Virus record (IMG/VR): IMGVR_UViG_3300047378_000694
Coordinates: 62,001 to 126,000 of that record
Length of the DNA: 64,000 bases
Source of the DNA: a virus
Strand: one strand, 5' to 3'
How positions within the stretch are numbered: position 1 is the stretch's first letter; each line of letters starts with the position of its first letter. Below, piece after piece: positions 52,751 through 60,849 of the stretch. The translations under genes and the position numbers were made by a program. The notes under the pieces were generated by a model. The model saw only the letters and a program-made list of their open reading frames with translations, was not told where the DNA came from and ran no database searches.

Positions 52751-53913
52751 ATCTTGTCCAACCAATCAATAATATAAGAATTAAGATAATCTCGATAGTT
52801 TTGATTTCTATTTTTATCAAACTGCATTACTTCTTCTTTAATTTCTTTCCATTTGTCTTTATCGTAGTCATTGTACTTATTGTCTTCCATGCATTGCACT
52901 ATGTAGTTTTCAAGATTTTCAGTTTGATAAACTGTATCTAATATCATTTCTCTTGCCATAAGCAATATTGGTATTGGTAAATGACATATATCAATATTAC
53001 GTTTAGCAGGAAAAACATTTGTAATTATAAAATTGTTAATTGGATATTGTTTTGCCCAATACTGTGTGTTGCGTATATCTAACACATTATATATAGATAC
53101 TACATAATTAATTTGTGCTGTATATTTTTTTACTTTGTCAAAAAAATTCTTAAGGCTATTTTCTAATATTTGAAATGCAAAAGGGTATCTCACATATTCA
53201 TAAATTTTACGTACACCGTCAATACTAAATGTAACATTTACATGTTTAAACTTGCTTAATCTATCTACATTAGCATTATTAAATTTTGTAGCATTAGTGT
53301 GTAGTTCTAAAGTAATATTATGTGCTAGATTATTTTCTATACAATAATCCAGCAACTCTAAATATTCATTTGATAACAAAGGCTCGCCACCGCTGACACG
53401 TATATTTGTTATTTTGTGTAGTACAGGATACAACACAGAAATATCATGCGGAGCAATATCAGGAACACTATCCCACCAATATTTGTAACCATCTTGTTTA
53501 AATTTTTCTGCATCTTTGTTGAGTTGATTGCTCAATGCCGGATGACACATTCTACATCTAAGATTGCACTTATTACCTAAGTGTATATCTAGCCATTCTA
53601 GTTCATTGTTTACATTTGTATCTAACATTAGTCTAGGACTAGTTCCGTGCTTTTCTGCTTCATAGCAACCATTGCAAGCCTTTGGATATTCTCCATTTAG
53701 CATTTGTGTACGAATATTTTGCAGTTGCGGTAGATCGAATAATTTCTCTACATCATTGTGTATATCTTTTGCTGTGTTTAACGGATCAGGGTTCAACGGA
53801 CTTGCCATATTGCAGCAAGGATTTACACACTGAATACCTTTGCTATTCCAATGACTAATAGCAAGTTGTTTAAAAGGATAATAACAATATGAATTATCTT
53901 TAGAAGGTATCAT
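52747..53913 (-). CDS. Radical SAM protein with N-terminal twitch-like cysteine region
   Basis: 388 residues from the ATG at 53913 (AAGGA 6 bp upstream); the frame is open to 54030 but that part lies inside the previous gene. C10 (CYYPFKQ), C29, C33, C34, C80, C83; core C116, C120, C123 (CNLRCRMC); SGGEPL. The shortest N-twitch copy in this operon. Confidence 0.87.
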   Translation of the reverse strand: MIPSKDNSYCYYPFKQLAISHWNSKGIQCVNPCCNMASPLNPDPLNTAKDIHNDVEKLFDLPQLQNIRTQMLNGEYPKACNGCYEAEKHGTSPRLMLDTNVNNELEWLDIHLGNKCNLRCRMCHPALSNQLNKDAEKFKQDGYKYWWDSVPDIAPHDISVLYPVLHKITNIRVSGGEPLLSNEYLELLDYCIENNLAHNITLELHTNATKFNNANVDRLSKFKHVNVTFSIDGVRKIYEYVRYPFAFQILENSLKNFFDKVKKYTAQINYVVSIYNVLDIRNTQYWAKQYPINNFIITNVFPAKRNIDICHLPIPILLMAREMILDTVYQTENLENYIVQCMEDNKYNDYDKDKWKEIKEEVMQFDKNRNQNYRDYLNSYIIDWLDKI

Positions 53914-55285
53914 TTGCTTCCTTGCATAGCGCAAAGAAGTCTGCCATTTCCGGAAATGTTTTTTCAAAATCGAGATTGCGTCTGCGATCATGTTCCTTGA
54001 AAAAGTTCCAAAAATCTTTGCGACCTTCACGTACTTTGTTTACATCATAAGTTGTATTTTTCATGTAGTCAACTACTCGGCGAAACTTTTCATATTCCAT
54101 TTCGCTAAAATGTTCTTTACTGCCTTCTTTGGTGTTATCTTTAATAAATTGTAAATGACTTTCCATGTACGGCAAATACGTTTCTTTAGGCAAAATATTA
54201 ATATCGTGCTGCAAAGGCTCTTTTAGATAAGGAGTATCAAAGTGTATACGCTGCCAACGTCCACTATCTACATTATTATACTTACGTCTTTGTTCTAATA
54301 TTTTTTCTAGCAATGTTTCAAATGTTGTTACACTAAACAAACTAAACGTAATCATATATGTTACTGGTGCTGTTGTGCTTTGCATAAAATAATCAAAGTT
54401 GCGTTCAAACACATTAAGATCAAGTCCGTCTCTAATATACTCAGCACGTTCGTTCCATGTGTCTAAACTTGTAAACAACTTAAATGATTTAATTTTATTT
54501 TGTGTAAGCAAACTGTTCACACTATCAGTAAACTTAGCCAGCTGACGTTCTTTGCCGCCAAAGTTACTGTTTACATTAAGTTCAAGATTTGGCTTAGGTT
54601 CTTTTTCAAGTTCGTCAAATAGTCTATATGTACTTTTTTGCATCGTAGGCTCACCGCCTGTAACACGTAAAATGTTTAGTGTTTTACTAACTTCAGGCCA
54701 CCAGTTCCACCATGCACGTACATATGGATTGCTGTCTTCTTCATATACTTTAAACCAGTCAACATCGCATCTATGATTCTTTGCCATATCGTAAGGACCG
54801 TGTTGTCTAATTTCTTGGTGAAAGCGACTGCTTGCTTTTGGATGACAATAACTACACCGGAAGTTACACTCATTACCAAACGAAACTTCAATATACTCAG
54901 GATTTACATTAAAGTCCCAAGGATTAAATTTAATTTCTTGCAAACGTTGTTCGTTATAGATACTACCACTGCGAATGTGTCTATCACTAATATAGTCATC
55001 GCCCATATTTTCAATATTCCAGCAATAGTTACAACCAACACATTGCTTGCCTTCTAACATCTCTTTGCGTTCTTGTTTTTTATGTTTGGTGTTGTGTAAC
55101 GCACTTGGATTGGTTAACAGTTCGTCAACATCGATCTTGTGTGGTGCTGGATGATAACAACTATGTGTTTCACCTGTTTGTAAATATATTGTTGTATGAT
55201 ACCATTTTGCAAAACAAAAAGTCGGCGAAAAATGCCGAGTAGTAATATCATTAATGTGTTTTACTCTATCTGTTTGATTTGACAT
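53900..55285 (-). CDS. Radical SAM protein with N-terminal twitch-like cysteine region (divergent)
   Basis: 461 residues. The N-terminal cysteine set differs from its relatives: C24 (FCFAKWYH), C43 (HSCYH, a single Cys where CC is usual) and C82, C85, C88 (CVGCNYC). Core C140, C144, C147 (CNFRCSYC), TGGEPTM. The start overlaps the glycosyltransferase stop by one base. The changed N-terminal ligands may alter the auxiliary cluster. Confidence 0.86.
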   Translation of the reverse strand: MSNQTDRVKHINDITTRHFSPTFCFAKWYHTTIYLQTGETHSCYHPAPHKIDVDELLTNPSALHNTKHKKQERKEMLEGKQCVGCNYCWNIENMGDDYISDRHIRSGSIYNEQRLQEIKFNPWDFNVNPEYIEVSFGNECNFRCSYCHPKASSRFHQEIRQHGPYDMAKNHRCDVDWFKVYEEDSNPYVRAWWNWWPEVSKTLNILRVTGGEPTMQKSTYRLFDELEKEPKPNLELNVNSNFGGKERQLAKFTDSVNSLLTQNKIKSFKLFTSLDTWNERAEYIRDGLDLNVFERNFDYFMQSTTAPVTYMITFSLFSVTTFETLLEKILEQRRKYNNVDSGRWQRIHFDTPYLKEPLQHDINILPKETYLPYMESHLQFIKDNTKEGSKEHFSEMEYEKFRRVVDYMKNTTYDVNKVREGRKDFWNFFKEHDRRRNLDFEKTFPEMADFFALCKEANDTF

Positions 55286-56214
55286 TATCGACCTTTGCGT
55301 GGTATCCTTGACGGATTTTGATATAGTGTTTTAAAGAAATGACTTTGCTGTGCATTTAGACATTCTTCGGCAATCGGAATTTCAAGTTCGTTAATTAACA
55401 TACTTCCAAGTTCTTCAATTGTTTCATTTAGATTTTCTTCAGTTACTTCTAACGATTCCCAATACCGATTGAGCCATTCAAAGTCACGAACATTTACAAA
55501 GTCCCAATCTGTACACATTGTTTTGTATAAGCCTTCTCTAGCACCGTATATTGCCCAACGTCCGTTTTCTGCATCTGCGCCAATCATTAGCCAGACATAC
55601 AATCGGTGTAAGTTTTTCCAATGATTTTTCTTAAACGCATCTACACTAGGCTTCATGCCTCTATCAAGTGCCATTTTAACACCTTCTCTAAATCCGGCAC
55701 GCCATGCTTGGTGTGGTGTATGATTATTCATAATTTCACTGTGGCACTGATTAATCTGGATATATTCCATATCCCAACAAAAGTCAACTTGTGCATGTGG
55801 ATTATTTGGGTCTGCATTTTCATGTGTGCGCATGTTAAGCACTTTTTCTTTAGGCCAACACTTAATACCGCCATTGCCATACATTAATCCGTTGATAGTG
55901 TTTTTTGCACTCCAACTTACTACACAGTCTTCAAACTTAATTGCCTTATTCCAATGTGCATCTTCGTGTGAATCTAAATCAAACTCTCTGCCAAGAAACT
56001 CTGCATTAACAATATTATCGCCATCAATAGTAATAAAGCGATCAGTTTCGCTTAGTTCGGCACAAGCCTTGTGTGCAGCGTCTGAGCCTTCGACTCCATG
56101 CACACGTTTAGCCCAAGGAACTTTACTACACAAATCTGCATAATTTTTTTCTGCATTTGGCTCGTCATAACTTAGATAAATGATATCATAATCTAAAATA
56201 CGGAATTTGCTCAT
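55285..56214 (-). CDS. GT-A-type glycosyltransferase
   Basis: 309 residues. DIIYLSYDEPNAEKNY at the start, VHGVEGSDAAHKAC, then metal motif D64-G-D66 (TIDGDNIV) and GNGGIKCWP. It is paralogous to the C-terminal domain of 19679-21598 and lacks that protein's repeats. It should transfer a sugar from a nucleotide donor, with a divalent metal. Coupled to neighbours by overlaps of 4 and 1 bp. Confidence 0.78.
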   Translation of the reverse strand: MSKFRILDYDIIYLSYDEPNAEKNYADLCSKVPWAKRVHGVEGSDAAHKACAELSETDRFITIDGDNIVNAEFLGREFDLDSHEDAHWNKAIKFEDCVVSWSAKNTINGLMYGNGGIKCWPKEKVLNMRTHENADPNNPHAQVDFCWDMEYIQINQCHSEIMNNHTPHQAWRAGFREGVKMALDRGMKPSVDAFKKNHWKNLHRLYVWLMIGADAENGRWAIYGAREGLYKTMCTDWDFVNVRDFEWLNRYWESLEVTEENLNETIEELGSMLINELEIPIAEECLNAQQSHFFKTLYQNPSRIPRKGR

Positions 56215-56783
56215 AGTAAAACCTCGTGATAATATTCTTCGAATCTCTTTATAGTATAAATGCTAATTGCATTTGCGTCAAGTTCTAAATCACTTGAAAA
56301 TTCAAATTTAAGAACATCGTTTGCTAAATCGGCTGTGTTAACACTAATAAACTGATGCAGTACATGCGGATCATTTTTATTTGTAATACTAAATCCTAAC
56401 TGACTTTTATATACAAGTTTACCTTTGCGTAAATTATCAGATATAGCTTCGTCAAGTTTTATTTGCCAACAACTATTTTTTATATCTTGTGTAATAGTAA
56501 TATCAGGACGAGATAAGGAAATATTTGGAATTTGATATATTTGATCGTTAATATCAAACCGATGTTCGTCTTCGATAAATCGATGCATTAATTTATGTGC
56601 TTTTGTTAAATTATCAAATATTACAACATAATTACTTACAACTTCTTTGCCAGTAATTAAATTAGCAACTTCGTCATAGTCAACTTTGATATAATTACTA
56701 CCCTCCTTGAAACTGTTGCCAATTTGAGTAATTGAGCCTTCTTCATCGAAATATACATATCGTGTTGTTGATAATTGTAGCAT
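56211..56783 (-). CDS. Hypothetical protein (190 aa)
   Basis: 190 residues, acidic and rich in beta-type sequence (RYVYFDEEGSITQIG at the start, VVIFDNLTKAHK in the middle). No known domain recognised. It is placed between two glycosyltransferases, overlapping them by 1 and 4 bp, so it may be an accessory protein for glycan or virion decoration. No membrane segment or signal peptide. Confidence 0.6.
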   Translation of the reverse strand: MLQLSTTRYVYFDEEGSITQIGNSFKEGSNYIKVDYDEVANLITGKEVVSNYVVIFDNLTKAHKLMHRFIEDEHRFDINDQIYQIPNISLSRPDITITQDIKNSCWQIKLDEAISDNLRKGKLVYKSQLGFSITNKNDPHVLHQFISVNTADLANDVLKFEFSSDLELDANAISIYTIKRFEEYYHEVLL

Positions 56784-57622
56784 TATATTCCTAGTTGTGT
56801 TTCGTATGTTTTTATAATTTTTTCATTACAAAAATTATCTTCTGTATAATGAAAAATACCTTTTTGTGTGTAATTTCCAATTGTTAGTTGACACTTGTTA
56901 TTTAAGTAAACACCTAGCTGTTGTTGCCAGTTGTTGACATATAATTTATCCCAATTTTGGTTGTGTAATTTCATGTGAGTGAACGTAGGATAACTTGTGT
57001 TTAGTGTAACGTTGTGTTCGCATCCTAAAATTTTTGTAGCAATTGCACAACTGACGTCCATACTTGGCCATTTTTGGAAATACTTACCGCCGGCATATTG
57101 CCCATAAAATAGTTCCCAATTGTGCATAATAAGTTCAACTAATTTAAAAAATTCATGTGCAGTATTGCTTTTTTTAAACCAATGACACCCAACATATATA
57201 TTAGGCAAATGATGATTTCTAAATGCTTTTCTGTAATATGTATTATCAGCTATATCGCCACGGTATGTCAACACCTTATTTACAAAATACAAATCTTTGT
57301 TTTTCATTAAATCGTGCCAATGTGAAATATCAGATAACACCAGCATATCAGTATCAATTACTACTGTTTCATCAAATGGAGTCGCATGATATATTTTCCA
57401 TCTATTTTCAATTTTCCATTGACTGCTTTCAGCTTCGTCTTTCCACGGAATGTCAACAACATGATCAAATAACTGTTTGTATTTTTCTGGAATCTTGTCG
57501 TTTGTAATTAGTGCAATTTTACTTTTTGGATTTGTTAGTTTAATGCTCATAGCTGCAACACTAGCTTGTTGTACGTAATCAACTTCGCTATTTTGTGCAA
57601 ACATTGTAAAATTAATACTCAT
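56783..57622 (-). CDS. GT8-like glycosyltransferase
   Basis: 279 residues from the ATG at 57622 (AGG 7 bp upstream; a TTG precedes it). ALITND near residues 37-42, VVIDTDMLV with D90 and D92 as the DxD metal site, and later YVGCHWFKKS follow the GT8/glycogenin-like plan. Paralogue of the neighbour at 57612. Likely retaining sugar transfer from a UDP donor; acceptor unknown. Confidence 0.78.
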   Translation of the reverse strand: MSINFTMFAQNSEVDYVQQASVAAMSIKLTNPKSKIALITNDKIPEKYKQLFDHVVDIPWKDEAESSQWKIENRWKIYHATPFDETVVIDTDMLVLSDISHWHDLMKNKDLYFVNKVLTYRGDIADNTYYRKAFRNHHLPNIYVGCHWFKKSNTAHEFFKLVELIMHNWELFYGQYAGGKYFQKWPSMDVSCAIATKILGCEHNVTLNTSYPTFTHMKLHNQNWDKLYVNNWQQQLGVYLNNKCQLTIGNYTQKGIFHYTEDNFCNEKIIKTYETQLGI

Positions 57623-58454
57623 CAATCATCCTATTCAAACTAAATTTATTCATGATATGAACATTACAATCCTTTATGTAAAGCGGAAAATAATCTACTC
57701 TATCTTTCTTTTGCATCAATAACTTAATAGTATTATCCTTAATTTCATAACATACATCTTTATCAGTTGAATAATACTTTTTACCAGGCATTTGTCCAAT
57801 AAAGTTTCCTGACATATGTCCGTTGAGTATATGTGCTGCAATACTAAATGCAAAGTCATTTCTAAATGTTAATGATTGTATTCTATATAGATTACGATAG
57901 TGTGCCCAATTATCTTTTATATGTGTAACTAAATTAAAGTACATTTTAGTTTTTGGAGATTTTTTAAAATAGATAATAGTTGCCCAATAAAAATCAATAC
58001 CGTTAGGAGAAATGTGATTAAATTCAGCAGTATCTCGCCAACCCGATAAATCAACTGCATCTTTGTACAACAAAAGATCATTATGTTGTTCGAAGCAATG
58101 TTTTAGTGTATCATTACATAATATGTAATCAGTGTCCATTACGATAGTTTCGTCATAAGGAGACAGATCGTAAACTTTATCTCGACTAGCATTTTTCCAT
58201 TGTAACTTATATTCTGTATGAGCACCGTCTCGAAATGTTTTATAATTGTTTATACTAGAATTGTCAATTTCAACGATGTTATCAAACACAGATACTTTAT
58301 CTTTATAATTTTCATAAAGATATCCACTGTTACTTGTAACTAGAGTAACAGGTATTTCTAAGTAGTTTTTTATTCGTTCTGCACAAAATATTGCTTGTTT
58401 TATATAATCGACTTGATTGTTATTACATGCAATTAAAAGAGCACCTTTGCTCAT
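57612..58454 (-). CDS. GT8-like glycosyltransferase
   Basis: 280 residues. ALLIACNNNQVDYIKQA at the start, VTLVTSNSG, TIVMDTDYIL with D107 and D109, then ATIIYFKKSPKT. It is a tandem paralogue of 56783-57622; both have VDYxxQA near the N-terminus. Overlaps the 114-residue gene by 4 bp. Part of a three-glycosyltransferase block feeding into six radical SAM genes. Confidence 0.78.
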   Translation of the reverse strand: MSKGALLIACNNNQVDYIKQAIFCAERIKNYLEIPVTLVTSNSGYLYENYKDKVSVFDNIVEIDNSSINNYKTFRDGAHTEYKLQWKNASRDKVYDLSPYDETIVMDTDYILCNDTLKHCFEQHNDLLLYKDAVDLSGWRDTAEFNHISPNGIDFYWATIIYFKKSPKTKMYFNLVTHIKDNWAHYRNLYRIQSLTFRNDFAFSIAAHILNGHMSGNFIGQMPGKKYYSTDKDVCYEIKDNTIKLLMQKKDRVDYFPLYIKDCNVHIMNKFSLNRMIDEY

Positions 58455-58795
58455 GTTTCGATAATACCTTCAACTGATCTATTTGATATAAGTTTGTCGT
58501 ATTCGACAAAGTACTTGTTGCTTGCTTGAAAGTATGTGTTACTAATACCTTCTTGAAAATTATCAATTTCTACATTTACTGGAATGTTATTATTGTCAGT
58601 AATTACAATTTCGTCTTGACCAGAATTTTTCATTGAATAACAAAATGTAATCAACTCCTTCGTAGCTGTAAAAGTTCCACCTTTATAATAATAAAGTAAA
58701 TCTTCTTGATATTTTTCTTTTAATATGCGCCGCTGATTGTCTAGAGTAATCATATAATTACTAAATTCAAGTGCTTTTTGTAGCCGTTCGTCCAT
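58451..58795 (-). CDS. Small hypothetical protein, first gene of the 11-gene unit
   Basis: 114 residues. N-terminal helix (LQKALEFSNYMITLDNQRRILKEKYQEDL) then beta-type sequence (GGTFTATKELITF, EIVITDNNNIPV). No family recognised with certainty; small proteins of this look occur in marine T4-like phages. GGAG precedes the ATG. It is the one early unit in this window with a real leader. Confidence 0.62.
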   Translation of the reverse strand: MDERLQKALEFSNYMITLDNQRRILKEKYQEDLLYYYKGGTFTATKELITFCYSMKNSGQDEIVITDNNNIPVNVEIDNFQEGISNTYFQASNKYFVEYDKLISNRSVEGIIET

Positions 58796-58817
58796 TACAA
58801 ATCTCCATTATCGTTTT

Positions 58818-58846
58818 ATTATATACGATAAATGAACAAATGTCAA
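58818..58846 (-). promoter_or_regulatory. Sigma70-type promoter (perfect consensus) of the 11-gene unit
   Basis: TTGACA (58846-58841), 17-bp spacer, TATAAT (58823-58818). A leader with GGAG leads to the ATG at 58795, so this early message is not leaderless, unlike the other four. Confidence 0.88.
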
Positions 58847-58849
58847 CGA

Positions 58850-59884
58850 TTATTCTGGTTGTGGATTTGCGTCTTCGAGTGTGTGTATGTTTGTAATATT
58901 AGTGCCATTTACAGGACCTGTATTATCTACCGCAGTATAGGTTGCACTATTGTAAGTAAATGAACTGTCAGCATCATATGTAGTTACAGAACTATTAAGT
59001 GTACCGTTTACTGTTTCGTCAATTGGATCGTCATCGCCGCCTGGATCAACACCTTGGCCACCTGTACCAGTATCGCCATCAACAAAGCGAATTTTTAAAC
59101 GTAGTTTGTCAGCAGTAAAATATCCAAGTATATCATAACGGTTATCTGAGTATACTCCACTGCCCGTTTTACGAAACAGTATTCTGTATTCAGTTGTTGA
59201 AAGGTCTTTTAACCCTCTGTATACTGTTCCTGAATCGGCACTAGTATTGCATTTATCTATTTTAATTGTACCACAGGCCGATAGTAGATCAGCCCAGTCT
59301 AACGACTTAGCTCCAGATGCGCCTGTGAGAGAAGGATTGAAATAAATGCGTCCGCCGCTGTCAATCCATTTTTGCATACGATTTGCAGTACTAAAATTAA
59401 TTGTCAAAATGTGATGCAGTGTAGCATTATTTGCAGCTACACCCCAATTTGAAGTTCTTCCGGCGCCGGCACTAGCAGCAAGAGCAAAACTAGCATCAGG
59501 AAATCTTAGATGGTCTGCATCAACACTAAACGAAAATGCTTCAATGCTAGTTGCTACTGCTTCGTAATCGTTATAACCCATTTGTGCAGAGTTTGCTACT
59601 GCACTTTGAGATCCATCAGATTGATCATGTGCTAAAGAAGTATCTGCGCCAATTGTTTGTCCAGTTGCCGGAGGTGTAAGTGCAGGCAAGCTATCATTTT
59701 GATGCACGTATGCACTGGTTAGATCTAAAAATAAATTAACATGCTCATCATCTTCAACAGTAGTATCGTCTACTTGATCAGCACAACGTATTGTCTGACC
59801 GTACAAGGTGTCATACACATTATCAACCGAGTCTTTGATACTATTGTAGTTTGCTGCTGTAATTGATCCACCGACAGCTACCAT
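58850..59884 (-). CDS. Virion/tail-fibre-type structural protein
   Basis: 344 residues. N-terminal MVAVGGSITAANYNSIKDSV and mid-protein YVHQNDSLPALTPP match the neighbour at 59886 (YAHQNNSLPAL), as does a TINFSTANRMQKWIDSGG segment (the neighbour has TFSNADQLRAFFNSGG). The later beta-rich part varies. Such proteins are found in tail or fibre gene clusters of T4-like marine phages. AGGAG sets the start. Exact particle position not clear. Confidence 0.7.
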   Translation of the reverse strand: MVAVGGSITAANYNSIKDSVDNVYDTLYGQTIRCADQVDDTTVEDDEHVNLFLDLTSAYVHQNDSLPALTPPATGQTIGADTSLAHDQSDGSQSAVANSAQMGYNDYEAVATSIEAFSFSVDADHLRFPDASFALAASAGAGRTSNWGVAANNATLHHILTINFSTANRMQKWIDSGGRIYFNPSLTGASGAKSLDWADLLSACGTIKIDKCNTSADSGTVYRGLKDLSTTEYRILFRKTGSGVYSDNRYDILGYFTADKLRLKIRFVDGDTGTGGQGVDPGGDDDPIDETVNGTLNSSVTTYDADSSFTYNSATYTAVDNTGPVNGTNITNIHTLEDANPQPE

Positions 59885-59885
59885 G

Positions 59886-60818
59886 CTATACTCCTAGTGT
59901 TTGTGTATTTGTATAAACCGGAGATACAACTTCAACATAGTCGCTTGATAATGCGTTTGAATAAGTTGCACGTTGTTGTTCTACAATACTTCTAAATGTG
60001 CCGCCTACTGGTTCGTCAATGCCAGAAGCACCATTGCCTGGATCTAATGGTTCTCCGTCAGTGTACGATACTTTAAAAGTTATTTTAGTTGATGTACTAT
60101 TCATTTTTGCTTGATAGGTGATATTATTATTTTCATATGCACCTGCTCCTGGTTCGTAATACCATATATTAACATAGTTTCCGCCTGGTGTCAAGTCATA
60201 AGCACCAATATTATAATCAGTACCAGAGCCAGCAACTGTATCTGTATAACTAAACTTTACAACTCCTACAGTAGTGCAGATGCTATTCCAGTTTGAATAT
60301 TTTGCACCAGATCCATCAGATATTGACGAGCGAGTTCTTACTTCGCCGCCACTATTAAAAAATGCACGTAACTGATCAGCATTACTAAAAGTTACTTCCC
60401 ATTCGTGTATAATGACAGGAGTTCCAGGCTGCCCCCAATCAGTGCTGCGGTTTACTGCTAGTTTAGATTCAGTTGATACTTGATTAATATTATAGCTTAA
60501 GGCATTGGTTTCAACGTCAACTGCAATTGATTCGTATTCGGCGTATACACTATCAGTAATATCGTCACTTGTAACAATATCAGTTAACGCCGGAAGACTA
60601 TTATTTTGATGTGCATATGCTTTTGTTAAATCAGTTTTAAGAGTTTGCATATGAGTAGAATTAACCACAGTTGGGCTATTATTTACATTTGTAGGCAAGC
60701 TACTACTTGAAACAGCTTGTCCATATCCAAATGTTGTTGATCCGATACCCAATACTTTGCTTGCTCTTGCTTGTATTTGATTGTACCTTGCAACAGAGAT
60801 AATATCTCCGACAGCCAT
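59886..60818 (-). CDS. Virion/tail-fibre-type structural protein
   Basis: 310 residues, tandem paralogue of 58850-59884 with the same N-terminal and central blocks (SVARYNQIQ, YAHQNNSLPALTD, RAFFNSGGEVRTR). The C-terminus differs. AGGAG precedes the ATG and a perfect late TATAAATA lies 23 bp upstream of it. Late expression supports a particle role. Confidence 0.72.
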   Translation of the reverse strand: MAVGDIISVARYNQIQARASKVLGIGSTTFGYGQAVSSSSLPTNVNNSPTVVNSTHMQTLKTDLTKAYAHQNNSLPALTDIVTSDDITDSVYAEYESIAVDVETNALSYNINQVSTESKLAVNRSTDWGQPGTPVIIHEWEVTFSNADQLRAFFNSGGEVRTRSSISDGSGAKYSNWNSICTTVGVVKFSYTDTVAGSGTDYNIGAYDLTPGGNYVNIWYYEPGAGAYENNNITYQAKMNSTSTKITFKVSYTDGEPLDPGNGASGIDEPVGGTFRSIVEQQRATYSNALSSDYVEVVSPVYTNTQTLGV

Positions 60819-60841
60819 ACGATTCTCCTATTTTATGTGTA

Positions 60842-60849
60842 TATTTATA
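60842..60849 (-). promoter_or_regulatory. T4-type late promoter TATAAATA with leader
   Basis: Perfect box on the minus strand, then a leader containing AGGAG and the ATG at 60818. The box overlaps the last codons of the upstream structural gene. Confidence 0.82.

Noticed and set aside
53914-54030. 39-codon extension of the radical SAM gene ending at 52747
   Set aside because: It lies inside the upstream radical SAM gene, and AAGGA before ATG 53913 explains the start.
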